A DNA stretch of 64,000 nucleotides from Mycobacterium colombiense (GTDB lineage: Bacteria; Actinomycetota; Actinomycetes; Mycobacteriales; Mycobacteriaceae), in assembly GCF_001665835.1 (NCBI RefSeq), contig NZ_LZSX01000034.1:31619-95618 (forward strand). The letters run 5' to 3'. Made by a program: the position numbers and the translations under genes. How positions within the stretch are numbered: position 1 is the stretch's first letter; each line of letters begins with the position of its first letter. This document shows positions 21,882-33,427 of the stretch, one piece after another. The notes beneath the pieces were generated by a model. That model had not been told where the DNA came from and made no database searches. It saw nothing but the letters and a program-made list of their open reading frames with translations.

Positions 21882-22376
21882 TTGCGTCTCGAGCAGATGT
21901 ATCAGGACGTGATCCTGGACCACTATAAGCACCCGCAGCACCGCGGGCTGCGGGAGCCGTTCGGCGCCGAGGTGTTTCACGTCAACCCGGTCTGCGGTGA
22001 CGAGGTCACCCTGAGGGTGGCGCTGTCCGAGGACGGCGAGACCGTCGCCGACGTGTCCTATGACGGGCAGGGCTGCTCCATCAGCCAGGCCGCGACCTCG
22101 GTGCTCACCCAACAGGTGATCGGTCAAAGCGTCGGCGAGGCGCTCAAGACCATCACCGCGTTCACCGAGATGGTGTCCTCGCGGGGCACCATCGAGGGCG
22201 ACGAGGACGTGCTGGGCGACGGGATCGCGTTCGCCGGGGTGGCCAAATACCCGGCGCGGGTGAAATGCGCGCTGTTGGGCTGGATGGCGTTCAAAGATGC
22301 TTTGGTCAAAGCTTGTTCGGACCAGGAAGCAGACTTCGAGGAGGTCACAGATGAGCGAAACCACCGCGCAGGGTGA
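21882..22376 (+). CDS. sufU: Zinc-dependent sulfurtransferase SufU
   Basis: A 164-residue SufU/IscU-like protein that accepts the persulfide from SufS. The three conserved Cys are in VNPVCGDEVTLRV, YDGQGCSISQAATS and ARVKCALLGW, spaced as in Zn-binding SufU. TTG 21882 gives LRLEQMYQDVILDHYKHPQH, two bases after the sufS stop; a more upstream start would overlap sufS. Its 3' end overlaps sufT by 26 bases in another frame. Confidence 0.93.
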   Translation: MRLEQMYQDVILDHYKHPQHRGLREPFGAEVFHVNPVCGDEVTLRVALSEDGETVADVSYDGQGCSISQAATSVLTQQVIGQSVGEALKTITAFTEMVSSRGTIEGDEDVLGDGIAFAGVAKYPARVKCALLGWMAFKDALVKACSDQEADFEEVTDERNHRAG

Positions 22377-22698
22377 GGAATTCCTTGCCGACCTCGAGGA
22401 GGCGATGCGTGACGTCGTCGACCCCGAACTCGGCATCAACGTCGTCGATCTGGGACTCGTCTACGGGCTGAACGTCGAAGACGGCGACGAGGGAACGGTC
22501 GCCCTGATCGATATGACACTGACGTCGGCGGCCTGCCCGCTGACCGACGTCATCGAAGACCAGTCCCGCAGCGCGCTGGTGAGTGCCGGGCTGGTCGACG
22601 ACCTGCGGATCAACTGGGTGTGGAACCCGCCGTGGGGTCCGGACAAGATCACCGAGGAAGGCCGCGAGCAGCTGCGTGCCCTCGGCTTCACCGTCTGA
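22351..22698 (+). CDS. sufT: DUF59/MIP18-family Fe-S protein SufT
   Basis: A 115-residue protein of the DUF59 family, linked to Fe-S protein maturation. Conserved features are EEAMRDVVDPELGINVVDLG and TSAACPLTDVIEDQ with the single conserved Cys, and the C-terminal VWNPPWGPDKITEEGRE. ATG 22351 follows GAGGAGG by about seven bases and lies inside the sufU 3' end. It is the last gene of the suf operon. Confidence 0.93.
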   Translation: MSETTAQGEEFLADLEEAMRDVVDPELGINVVDLGLVYGLNVEDGDEGTVALIDMTLTSAACPLTDVIEDQSRSALVSAGLVDDLRINWVWNPPWGPDKITEEGREQLRALGFTV

Positions 22699-22712
22699 GT
22701 CAGGCTTTTCGT

Positions 22713-22740
22713 ACGCCGCGCCCCGGCGCCACTGCGGCGT
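22713..22740. terminator. Possible terminator hairpin after the suf operon
   Basis: ACGCCGC at 22713-22719 pairs with GCGGCGT at 22734-22740 across a 14-base GC-rich loop. It sits in the 52 bases between the convergent sufT and DUF5666-like stop codons and could serve both strands. The short stem keeps confidence low. Confidence 0.35.
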
Positions 22741-22750
22741 CCCGCGTCCC

Positions 22751-23551
22751 CTAGAGGTGGATGTGTGGGAGGTGAGGCAGGTGCAGGTGGGGGTGCGGGT
22801 GGCCCATGGGTGGGCACGTCTCCACACTGATCATGGTCGCGTGCAGGGCGCCACCGTCCTGAGTTCCTTGGGCCCCAATGCATTTACCGTTCGTGATCGC
22901 CTCGGTGTCCGACGGCGTCTGCCGCTGGTATGAGGTCGAGTCGGCGACGGTCACGTTGGTCGCGGCGCCCGCGCCGCCCGGGCCCAGGCCGTTCACGGCG
23001 ATCGTGTTGCCCGTCACCGAGGCCACGGTGCCGTAGAAGCCGGCCGGCGGCGGGCACTTGCCGTCCGCGGACTGGGTGACCGTCACGGCTTGCGCGGTGA
23101 TCGGGCCGGGGGGCGGCCCGCCGGGCGCTGGAGCCCCGGGGGGCGGCGCGCTCTGCGGGGTGGCTTTGACGTTCACGCAACTGCCGGGCGTCACATCGGT
23201 CAGCTTCGCCGGCGTGACGTCCATGACCCTGGTCTGCGGTGTGTAGTCCACCGTCGCCGAGCCGGATCGCGTCCGAAGCGCGATCGTGCCGTTCGAATTC
23301 GACTGCACCATGCCCTCGACATAGTCCTTGCCGACCGGAGGTGGCGGCGGCCCCGGCGGCGGCCCCGGCGGCGGCGCGGCGCTGGGTGCCGCGCTCGGCG
23401 GGACCGCCGTGACGGCCGGTGGGGCGCTGCTGGTCGACGTGTCGTGTGAGGAGCCACACATGACGACGCAGAGCGCGACGAAAGCAACAATGACGCCGAG
23501 GGCGATCTGTGTCCGCCGGGTCTTCAACGATAAGGCAGGCACAGAACTCAT
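22751..23551 (-). CDS. Exported DUF5666-like protein with His-rich tail
   Basis: A 266-residue predicted exported protein. Residues about 13-33 form a hydrophobic signal or anchor (IALGVIVAFVALCVVMCG); the VVMC is a poor lipobox. A Pro-rich linker (PPPGPPPGPPPPP) precedes two related beta-rich domains beginning KDYVEGMVQSNSNGTIAL and CPPAGFYGTVASVTGNTIAV, the DUF5666 pattern. The last 16 residues are HPHPHLHLPHLPHIHL, with seven histidines, suggesting metal binding. It is a paralogue of the next upstream gene. The M. tuberculosis synteny has no gene here as far as I recall. Function unknown. Confidence 0.75.
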   Translation of the reverse strand: MSSVPALSLKTRRTQIALGVIVAFVALCVVMCGSSHDTSTSSAPPAVTAVPPSAAPSAAPPPGPPPGPPPPPVGKDYVEGMVQSNSNGTIALRTRSGSATVDYTPQTRVMDVTPAKLTDVTPGSCVNVKATPQSAPPPGAPAPGGPPPGPITAQAVTVTQSADGKCPPPAGFYGTVASVTGNTIAVNGLGPGGAGAATNVTVADSTSYQRQTPSDTEAITNGKCIGAQGTQDGGALHATMISVETCPPMGHPHPHLHLPHLPHIHL

Positions 23552-23673
23552 CTCCGATCAAACGTTTCGGCGCCCTGAGCAATTACCCCCGCCGGACGCG
23601 GTTCTCACGCCGCGCCGTCAAGAGTGACGGCAATCTCAGTCAGCCTGAGCCGGGGTCAGCCACCCTGGCCGGG

Positions 23674-24450
23674 CTACTTGGGCTTGCCGCATTTGCCGTC
23701 GACAGCCTGTCGTAGGTTGATGCTCGTCGCTTGCAGCGCGCCGCCGTTGTCCTGAGTTCCACGCGCGGACAGGCATTTACCCGGCGTGATCGCGTCGGTG
23801 TTCGTGGACGACCGCTTGCTGTATTTGGTCTTGTCATCGACCGTCACGGTCGTTTGCTTGGTGTTGCCGCTGGGATCCGTGTTGGTCAAGTTGATGGTGT
23901 TCCCGGACACCGACGCGACCGAGCCCCGGACCCAGGCCGGCTTCGCGGGCGCCTGCGACGGCGGGAGGGACGGCGGCGTGGTGGTCGAAGCCCCGGGTGC
24001 GGACTCCGGGGGCTTCGGGCAGGCGCCGTTCACGGACTCGCTGATCTTCACCGACGCGGCGGTGATCGCCTGGCCGGGCGCCGATCCCTCCGTCGGCTTC
24101 ACGCTGACGCAGCTGCCCGGGGTGACGTCCGGAAGCCCGGCCGGAACGGCCTCGGTGATCTTGGTGGTCGAGGTGAAGTTGACCGAGGCGGTCGCGTTGT
24201 CTTCCTTGGTGACCTGAATGGAGTTGCCGGCCACCGAGGCGATCAGACCGCTGACCCGCGCTTCGGCGTTAGGGGCGGCCGACGTGCTCGTCGACGTGAC
24301 GGTGGACGTCGAGGTTGAGGTGGACGTTGACGTGGGACTGGAGTTGTTCGAAGAGCCGCAGGCAGACAGGGACAATGCGGTGGCTCCCGCGACGGCGAAG
24401 ACCGCGAAGCGAGTGAGCCGGGGCACTTGACAGCTGGCAGACATCAACAT
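23674..24450 (-). CDS. DUF5666-like lipoprotein
   Basis: A 258-residue predicted lipoprotein. The signal peptide ends in the lipobox LSAC with the lipidated Cys at about residue 31, followed by GSSNNSSP and a Ser-Thr repeat tether. Two related domains follow (ARVSGLIASVAGNSIQVT and VRGSVASVSGNTINLTN), separated by a Pro-rich linker; each ends with a Cys-containing segment (PGSCVSVKP, GACPKPP, PGKCLSARG, DGKCGKPK). It shares layout with its neighbour, so the pair arose by tandem duplication. A second ATG two codons in could be the start. Function unknown. Confidence 0.75.
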   Translation of the reverse strand: MLMSASCQVPRLTRFAVFAVAGATALSLSACGSSNNSSPTSTSTSTSTSTVTSTSTSAAPNAEARVSGLIASVAGNSIQVTKEDNATASVNFTSTTKITEAVPAGLPDVTPGSCVSVKPTEGSAPGQAITAASVKISESVNGACPKPPESAPGASTTTPPSLPPSQAPAKPAWVRGSVASVSGNTINLTNTDPSGNTKQTTVTVDDKTKYSKRSSTNTDAITPGKCLSARGTQDNGGALQATSINLRQAVDGKCGKPK

Positions 24451-24525
24451 TTCTCCATTCGTCGGTTAGAGCCAACGTCCTGGTTTACCCGTTTAAACTG
24501 TGCTTAACCTGTGTATCTGCCGCGC

Positions 24526-26352
24526 TCAGAACGCCTCTTCGGCCACCTTCATGATCTCGCCGTCGATGGCCTCGATGACACCGCGCAGCGAGGTGAGCTT
24601 CGGCAGCATGTTCTTGGCGAAGAACCCCGCGGTCGCGATCTTGCCCCGGTAGAACGCTTCGTCATGCCCGGCGCCGTCGGCCAGCGCGCGGGTCGCGATG
24701 TCGGCCTGCGCCAGCAACCGCCAGCCGATCAGCAGATCGCCGACCGCGAGCAGATAGCGCACCGATCCCAGCCCCACCTTGTAGATCTCGGTGGGGTGTT
24801 GTGTCGCCGACATCAGGTAGCCGGTCAGCGCACCCGTCATCGCCGTGACGTCGTCGTAGGCCGCCTGCACCAGCTGGGCGATCGGCTTGAGCGCCTCGTC
24901 GCAGTCGTCGATGGTCGCGCTGATCTGAGTCGTCAAGAACTGCAGGGCCTGACCCCGGTCGCGCACGATCTTGCGGAAGAACAAGTCCAGCGCCTGGATG
25001 GCGGTGGTGCCCTCATAGAGCGAATCGATCTTGGAATCCCGGATGTACTGCTCGAGCGGATAGTCGGTCAAAAAGCCGGAACCGCCCAGCGTCTGCAGCG
25101 ACTCGGTCAGCACCTCGTAGGCCCGCTCCGAGCTGACCCCCTTGACGATCGGCAGCAGCAGATCGTCGATGCGGTGCGCCATCTCGGGATCGGCACCCGA
25201 AACACGTTGGGCCACAGCATCATCCTGATGGGCGGCGGCATACATGTAGAGCGCGCGCAGGCCCTCCGCGTACGCCTTCTGGGTCATCAGGCTGCGGCGC
25301 ACGTCGGGATGGTGGATGATCGTCACCCGCGGCGCGGTCTTGTCGGACATCTGCGTCAGGTCCGCACCCTGCACCCGCTCCTTGGCGAAGGCCAGCGCGT
25401 TCAGGTAACCGGTGGACAGGGTGCCGGCCGCTTTGACGCCAATCGTCATGCGCGCCTGCTCGATCACGGTGAACATCTGCGCGATGCCCCGGTGCACATC
25501 GCCGACCAGGTAGCCGACAGCGGGCACATCCGTTGCGCCGAAAGTCAATTCGCACGTCGGGGAGGACTTGATGCCCATCTTGTGTTCCACCCCGGTGACG
25601 TAGACCCCGTTGCGGGGGCCGAGTTCGAAGGTGTCGGGGTCGAACAGGAAGTTGGGCACGTAGAACAGGCTCAGCCCCTTGGTGCCCGGTCCGGCGCCCT
25701 CCGGGCGGGCCAGCACCAGATGAAAGATGTTCTCGGCGGTATCGCCCACGTCGCCGCCGGAGATGAAGCGCTTCACGCCCTCGATGTGCCAGGTGCCGTC
25801 GGGTTGTTCGATGGCTTTGGCGCGGCCGGCGCCGACGTCGGAGCCCGCGTCGGGCTCGGTGAGCACCATGGTGGCCGCCCAGCCCCGCTCCACGCCCTGC
25901 GCGGCCCATTGCCGCTGCTGCTCGTTGCCCTCGACATACAACGCCTGAGACATGAACGGGCCCAGGCAAAAGAAATTCGCCGACGGGTTGGCGCAGATGA
26001 GCATCTCGTTGACCGCCCACGCCAGCGGCGGCGGGGCGGGCATGCCGCCGATCTCCTCGGCCATGCCCAGCCGCCACCAGCCGGCCTCCTTGAGCGCCGC
26101 CACCGTCTTGGCCAACTCGTCGGGCACCGTGATCTTGTGCTCGGCCGGGTCGAATACCGGCGGATTGCGGTCGGCGAAGGCGAAGGATTCGGCCACCGGA
26201 CCTTCCGCGAGGCGAGCGGCTTCGGCCAATATCGTTTTGACCGTGTCCTCGTCGAGGTCGCTGTAGCCGCCGGTGCCCAAAACGGCGCCGACATCGAGCA
26301 CTTCGAAAAGGTTGAACTCGATATCACGAACGTTTGCGATGTAGTGGCCCAA
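24526..26352 (-). CDS. fadE15: Acyl-CoA dehydrogenase FadE15
   Basis: A 608-residue FAD-dependent acyl-CoA dehydrogenase of the long form, for the first step of beta-oxidation or related CoA-ester metabolism. The middle domain has [20 protein letters not shown] and [14 protein letters not shown], and the C-terminal helical domain has [20 protein letters not shown] and [16 protein letters not shown]. The extra C-terminal 120 residues are usual in this subgroup. It matches Rv1467c in position and length. The next gene is divergent, 165 bases upstream. Confidence 0.93.
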   Translation of the reverse strand: MGHYIANVRDIEFNLFEVLDVGAVLGTGGYSDLDEDTVKTILAEAARLAEGPVAESFAFADRNPPVFDPAEHKITVPDELAKTVAALKEAGWWRLGMAEEIGGMPAPPPLAWAVNEMLICANPSANFFCLGPFMSQALYVEGNEQQRQWAAQGVERGWAATMVLTEPDAGSDVGAGRAKAIEQPDGTWHIEGVKRFISGGDVGDTAENIFHLVLARPEGAGPGTKGLSLFYVPNFLFDPDTFELGPRNGVYVTGVEHKMGIKSSPTCELTFGATDVPAVGYLVGDVHRGIAQMFTVIEQARMTIGVKAAGTLSTGYLNALAFAKERVQGADLTQMSDKTAPRVTIIHHPDVRRSLMTQKAYAEGLRALYMYAAAHQDDAVAQRVSGADPEMAHRIDDLLLPIVKGVSSERAYEVLTESLQTLGGSGFLTDYPLEQYIRDSKIDSLYEGTTAIQALDLFFRKIVRDRGQALQFLTTQISATIDDCDEALKPIAQLVQAAYDDVTAMTGALTGYLMSATQHPTEIYKVGLGSVRYLLAVGDLLIGWRLLAQADIATRALADGAGHDEAFYRGKIATAGFFAKNMLPKLTSLRGVIEAIDGEIMKVAEEAF

Positions 26353-26538
26353 CGCGATTCCCTCACTGGTCCTCGAGGCGGCGGATCGTCAGGCACAGTC
26401 TGTCGGACGCGGGAAAACGTACGCAACCGTAACCAGCGGCGCTCCGGCAGGCGGTAGTGGCCCCGCGCGCCGATAGCCGTATTCCGAACCCCTGGCGCAT
26501 CGGGGAACATCGGGTCGGTGCCGGGCGTTACCGCAAAC

Positions 26539-26892
26539 GTGACAACACTTGATCTCACCGCTGAGAAGTTCAACGAAACCATCGAGGGCAACGACATCGT
26601 GCTCGTCGACTTCTGGGCGTCCTGGTGCGGCCCATGCCGCCAGTTCGGTCCCACTTTCAAGGCGTCGGCGGAGAAACACCCGGACATCGTGCACGCCAAA
26701 GTCGACACCGAGGCCGAACAACAGCTGGCCGCGGCCGCCCAGATCCGGTCCATCCCCACGCTGATGGCCTTCAAGAAGGGCAAACTGCTGTTCAATCAGC
26801 CCGGTGCCCTGCCGCCGGCCGCCCTGGAGGATCTGGTCCAGCAAGTCCGCGCCTTCGACGTCGACGCCGCCGAGGCCGGACAGGCCGAATAA
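26539..26892 (+). CDS. trxA: Thioredoxin
   Basis: A 117-residue thioredoxin-fold protein, a dithiol reductant in the cytosol. The active site WASWCGPCRQFGPTF holds the CGPC pair, and the cis-Pro segment is IRSIPTLMAFKKG. GTG 26539 gives VTTLDLTAEKFNETI, aligned with M. tuberculosis TrxA; GTG 26518 is in frame and would add seven residues. The order fadE15-ctpD-trxA-trxB1-echA12 that I recall from M. tuberculosis is reduced here: neither the metal ATPase ctpD nor trxB1 flanks it. Confidence 0.9.
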   Translation: MTTLDLTAEKFNETIEGNDIVLVDFWASWCGPCRQFGPTFKASAEKHPDIVHAKVDTEAEQQLAAAAQIRSIPTLMAFKKGKLLFNQPGALPPAALEDLVQQVRAFDVDAAEAGQAE

Positions 26893-26947
26893 GCTCCACG
26901 CCGCGCTACGCGCAGAACCACGGTTAGCTACGCGCTAGGTTGCATGG

Positions 26948-27757
26948 GTGAGTTTGGTACTGGTAGATCACCCGCGGCCCGGCGTCGCGCTGATAACCCT
27001 GAATCGGCCCGAGCGGATGAACTCCATGGCGTTCGACGTCATGCTCCCGCTCAAGGAGGCCCTGGAACAGGTCACCTACGACAATTCGGTGCGCGTGGTC
27101 GTGCTGACCGGGGCCGGTCGCGGCTTTTCCTCCGGTGCCGATCACAAGTCCGCGGGCTCGGTGCCCCACGTCGAGGGGCTGACCCGCCCGACCTACGCGC
27201 TGCGCTCCATGGAGATCCTCGACGAGGTCATCCTGGCGCTGCGCCGGCTGCACCAACCGGTGATCGCCGCGGTCAACGGCCCCGCCATCGGCGGCGGCCT
27301 GTGCCTGGCCCTGGCCGCCGACATCCGGGTGGCCTCGACCAGCGCGTACTTCCGTGCGGCCGGCATCAACAACGGGCTGACGGCCAGCGAACTGGGCCTG
27401 TCCTACCTGCTGCCGCGGGCCATCGGCTCGTCGCGCGCCTTCGAGATCATGCTGACCGGTCGCGACGTCACCGCCGAGGAGGCCGAACGCATCGGGCTGG
27501 TGTCCTGTCAGGTGCCCGAGGAGCAACTGCTGGACACCTGCTACGCCATCGCCGCGCGGATGGCGGCCTTCTCGCGGCCGGGTATCGAGTTGACCAAGCG
27601 CACGCTGTGGAGTGGACTGGACGCCGGTAGCCTGGAAGGGCACATGCAAGCCGAAGGCTTGGGACAGCTTTTCGTCCGCCTGCTCACCGCCAACTTCGAA
27701 GAAGCGGTTACCGCGCGCGCAGAACGACGACCACCGGTGTTCACCGACGACAAATAG
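26948..27757 (+). CDS. echA12: Enoyl-CoA hydratase/isomerase family protein EchA12
   Basis: A 269-residue crotonase-fold protein. N-terminal NRPERMNSMAFD, the first oxyanion segment GAGRGFSSGADHK and the second VIAAVNGPAIGGGLCLALAAD are clear. The acidic catalytic positions of true hydratases are not obvious, so an isomerase or non-catalytic role cannot be excluded. GTG 26948 gives VSLVLVDHPRPGVALITL. It starts 55 bases after trxA and ends 26 bases before the ABC-F gene. Confidence 0.88.
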   Translation: MSLVLVDHPRPGVALITLNRPERMNSMAFDVMLPLKEALEQVTYDNSVRVVVLTGAGRGFSSGADHKSAGSVPHVEGLTRPTYALRSMEILDEVILALRRLHQPVIAAVNGPAIGGGLCLALAADIRVASTSAYFRAAGINNGLTASELGLSYLLPRAIGSSRAFEIMLTGRDVTAEEAERIGLVSCQVPEEQLLDTCYAIAARMAAFSRPGIELTKRTLWSGLDAGSLEGHMQAEGLGQLFVRLLTANFEEAVTARAERRPPVFTDDK

Positions 27758-27783
27758 GCGTCTTTTCAACAAGGAGAGCGATC

Positions 27784-29421
27784 GTGATCACGGCCACGGA
27801 CCTCGAGGTCCGCGCTGGTGCGCGCATCCTGCTCTCCCCGGACGGTCCCGACCTGCGCGTGCAGCCCGGCGACCGCATCGGGCTGGTGGGCCGCAACGGC
27901 GCCGGTAAGACCACCACGCTGCGCATCCTGGCGGGGGAGACCGAGCCTTATGCGGGCGCGATCCACCGCACCGGCGAAATCGGTTATCTGCCACAGGATC
28001 CCAAAGAGGGCGACCTCGACGTGCTGGCCCGCGACCGGGTGCTGTCGGCCCGCGGGCTCGACGTGTTGCTGACCGACCTGGAAAAGCAGCAGGCGTTGAT
28101 GGCCGAGGTGGCCGACGACGACGCCCGCGACCGCGCGATCCGCCGGTACGGGCAGCTGGAGGAGCGTTTCGTCGCCCTCGGCGGCTATGGCGCGGAAAGC
28201 GAAGCGAGCCGCATCTGCGCGAGTCTCGGTCTGCCGGAACGGGTGCTGACGCAGCAGCTGCGCACGCTGTCCGGCGGGCAGCGCCGCCGGGTGGAGCTGG
28301 CCCGCATCCTGTTCGCCGCTTCCGAGGGCGGCGCCGGGATGTCGGGTTCGTCGACCACGCTGCTGCTCGACGAGCCGACCAACCACCTGGACGCGGATTC
28401 CATCGGCTGGCTGCGCGATTTCCTGCGCGCGCACACCGGCGGGCTGGTGATCATCAGCCACAACGTCGAACTGCTCGCCGACGTCGTCAACCGGGTGTGG
28501 TTCCTGGACGCGGTGCGCGGCGAGGTCGACGTCTACAACATGACGTGGCAGAAATACCTCGACGCGCGGGCGACCGACGAGCAGCGCAGGCGCCGGGAAC
28601 GCGCCAACGCCGAACGCAAGGCCACAGCGCTGCGCTCACAGGCTGCCAAGCTCGGTGCGAAGGCCACCAAAGCCGTTGCCGCGCAAAACATGTTGCGCCG
28701 TGCCGACCGGATGATGGCCGCGCTCGACGACGAGCGGGTGGCCGACAAGGTGGCCCGCATCAAGTTCCCCAACCCCGCCGCGTGCGGGCGCACGCCGCTG
28801 GTGGCCACCGGGCTGAGCAAGTCCTACGGGTCGCTGGAGGTGTTCACCGGTGTCGACCTGGCGATCGACCGCGGCTCGCGGGTGGTGGTGCTGGGCCTCA
28901 ACGGCGCCGGAAAGACCACCCTGCTGAGAATCCTGGCCGGCACCGAGGCCCCCGACACCGGGGGGCTGGAGCCCGGGCACGGGCTGCGGATCGGCTACTT
29001 CGCCCAGGAGCACGACACGCTCGACAACGATGCGACCGTGTGGGAGAACATCCGTCACGCCGCACCGGATTCGGGCGAGCAGGATCTGCGCGGCCTGTTG
29101 GGCGCCTTCATGTTCAGCGGTCCCCAGCTCGACCAGCCGGCGGGCACCCTGTCCGGCGGCGAGAAGACCCGGCTCGCGCTGGCCGGTTTGGTGGCGTCCA
29201 CCGCCAACGTGCTGCTGCTCGACGAGCCGACGAACAACCTCGACCCGGCCTCGCGCGAGCAGGTGCTCGACGCGCTGCGCAGTTACCAGGGCGCGGTGGT
29301 GTTGGTGACGCACGACCCGGGTGCCGCCGAGGCGCTCGACCCGCAGCGCGTTGTGCTGCTGCCCGACGGCACCGAGGACTTCTGGTCCGACGAATACCGG
29401 GATCTCATCGAGCTCGCCTGA
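27784..29421 (+). CDS. ABC-F family ATPase (Rv1473-like)
   Basis: A 545-residue protein with two ABC ATPase domains and no membrane segments, the ABC-F arrangement that acts on ribosomes. Domain 1 has Walker A GRNGAGKTTTLR, signature LSGGQRRRVELA and Walker B LLLDEPTNHLD; domain 2 has GLNGAGKTTLLR, LSGGEKTRLALA and LLLDEPTNNLD. The interdomain linker (residues about 245-330, rich in Arg, Lys and Ala) is moderately long. GTG 27784 follows AAGGAGAGC. Whether it gives antibiotic protection or a housekeeping ribosome function is not decidable here. Confidence 0.92.
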   Translation: MITATDLEVRAGARILLSPDGPDLRVQPGDRIGLVGRNGAGKTTTLRILAGETEPYAGAIHRTGEIGYLPQDPKEGDLDVLARDRVLSARGLDVLLTDLEKQQALMAEVADDDARDRAIRRYGQLEERFVALGGYGAESEASRICASLGLPERVLTQQLRTLSGGQRRRVELARILFAASEGGAGMSGSSTTLLLDEPTNHLDADSIGWLRDFLRAHTGGLVIISHNVELLADVVNRVWFLDAVRGEVDVYNMTWQKYLDARATDEQRRRRERANAERKATALRSQAAKLGAKATKAVAAQNMLRRADRMMAALDDERVADKVARIKFPNPAACGRTPLVATGLSKSYGSLEVFTGVDLAIDRGSRVVVLGLNGAGKTTLLRILAGTEAPDTGGLEPGHGLRIGYFAQEHDTLDNDATVWENIRHAAPDSGEQDLRGLLGAFMFSGPQLDQPAGTLSGGEKTRLALAGLVASTANVLLLDEPTNNLDPASREQVLDALRSYQGAVVLVTHDPGAAEALDPQRVVLLPDGTEDFWSDEYRDLIELA

Positions 29422-29510
29422 CTTTGCATGCGATTTGGCGAAATCGCCCCGCGGGCGACGGCGGCTTCTTACTCTGAGTGCTTGCGATCGTGTCCCGCGC
29501 CGGAGGAGCC

Positions 29511-29720
29511 ATGAAGAGAACACTGCACAGGTCGGCCAAGACGCGCGACCAGTTGTTGCATGAGCTGCGCCACGCCTACGAAGGCGGCGCCAGCATCCGC
29601 AGCCTGGTCGCGAAGACCGGCAGGTCGTACGGGTCGGTTCATAGCTTGCTACGGGAGTCGGGCACCACGATGCGCAGCCGCGGCGGCCCGAACCGGACAG
29701 CCAAGATCGCGCGGGCGTAG
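29511..29720 (+). CDS. Small helix-turn-helix protein (Rv1473A-like)
   Basis: A 69-residue basic protein with one HTH: helix 1 in RDQLLHELRHAYEGG, and the turn and recognition helix in SIRSLVAKTGRSYGSVHSLLRE. GGAGGAG lies three bases before ATG 29511. It matches the position of Rv1473A, annotated as a possible transcriptional regulator. Its TAG stop lies inside the left arm of a 17-bp hairpin shared with the convergent acnR. Target unknown. Confidence 0.75.
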   Translation: MKRTLHRSAKTRDQLLHELRHAYEGGASIRSLVAKTGRSYGSVHSLLRESGTTMRSRGGPNRTAKIARA

Positions 29721-29763
29721 CGTCACTGCGAAATCACGTCCCCTTGTTCGCAGTGACGCTACG
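29716..29763. terminator. Bidirectional 17-bp hairpin terminator
   Basis: CGTAGCGTCACTGCGAA (29716-29732) pairs perfectly with TTCGCAGTGACGCTACG (29747-29763) around a 14-base loop. The stop codons of both convergent genes (TAG 29718-29720 on plus, TAG 29759-29761 on minus) are embedded in the stem. This should terminate both transcripts. Confidence 0.75.
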
Positions 29764-30340
29764 ATCGCTTCTCAGAGTCGTTGCGGCGCACCGAGTTTTC
29801 CACCAGGTCCAGCACCGCGGATAGGCGCTGCGGGTCCTCGCCGGACGCCGACCGGGCCACCAGCCCGTCGAGCACCAACTCCAGGTAGCACTGCAGGACG
29901 TCGCCGGGCACGTCGTCGCGCACCCGGTGTGCCTCGGTCTGCCGGCGCAACCGATCGGTGGTCGCCGCCGCCAGCTCGGCTGAACGTTCCGCCCATCCCT
30001 GGCTGAACGCGGGATCGTTGCGCAGCTTGCGGGCGATCTCCAATCTGGTGGCCAGCCAGTCGAACTGGTCCGGCGCAGCTAGCATGTCGCGCATCACCTG
30101 GATGAGTCCCGCGCGGGAAGCCACGTCGGCCATCCGCTCGGCGTCCTCGTCGGCGAGGGCGAAAAACAGCGCATCCTTGTCCCGGAAGTGGTGGAAGATC
30201 GCGCCGCGCGACATCCCGATCGCCTTCTCCAGCCGGCGCACCGTCGCTTTCTCGTAGCCGTATTCGGCAAAACAACGGCGGGCGCCGTCGAGGATCTGGC
30301 GGCGTCGAGCCGCCAGATGGTCCTCGCTGACCTTAGGCAC
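29759..30340 (-). CDS. acnR: TetR-family repressor of aconitase, AcnR
   Basis: A 193-residue TetR regulator. The N-terminal DNA-binding domain is RRQILDGARRCFAEYGYEKA and VRRLEKAIGMSRGAIFHHF; the rest is a helical ligand-binding domain. It lies 25 bases downstream of acn on the same strand, as AcnR of actinobacteria does. GTG 30340 gives VPKVSEDHLAARRR; the frame stays open far upstream, but that part overlaps acn and is rejected. Likely controls acn through the operator at 33305-33320. Confidence 0.88.
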   Translation of the reverse strand: MPKVSEDHLAARRRQILDGARRCFAEYGYEKATVRRLEKAIGMSRGAIFHHFRDKDALFFALADEDAERMADVASRAGLIQVMRDMLAAPDQFDWLATRLEIARKLRNDPAFSQGWAERSAELAAATTDRLRRQTEAHRVRDDVPGDVLQCYLELVLDGLVARSASGEDPQRLSAVLDLVENSVRRNDSEKRS

Positions 30341-30365
30341 GGGGGTGACTGGATTCGGGCCGGGA

Positions 30366-33224
<2,859 letters not shown>

Positions 33225-33304
33225 TTCAACTCCCAGAGTCTTTAGTTCTCCCACCGCGACGGGCTGGCGTCGGTGGGTCGTCCAAACTATCGAGCCAACT
33301 TTAA

Positions 33305-33320
33305 CAGTACGCTTGTCCTG
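33305..33320 (-). promoter_or_regulatory. Candidate AcnR operator upstream of acn
   Basis: CAGTACGCTTGTCCTG lies about 80 bases upstream of the acn start. It matches the AcnR consensus known from Corynebacterium, CAGNAC-N3-CGTACTG, at ten of its twelve fixed positions. It sits between divergent acn and the Rv1476-like gene, 203 bases in all. Confidence 0.5.
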
Positions 33321-33427
33321 CATTACGACGGCACTCGTGATTCCAGTCTTGTCGCCGCGGCCGCCGGTTTAAACCCGTGACGGTGAAGTCGCGTACGGTG
33401 CCTCTAGCACTACCCCAGGAGGCGCAG

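Noticed and set aside
24270..24350. Simple repeat in DNA upstream of the DUF5666 domains
   Set aside because: It encodes the Ser-Thr tether of a lipoprotein in frame; no separate element is needed.
33225..33323. N-terminal extension of aconitase
   Set aside because: It runs through the likely promoter and operator, and GTG 33224 has a ribosome binding site and a family-like N-terminus.
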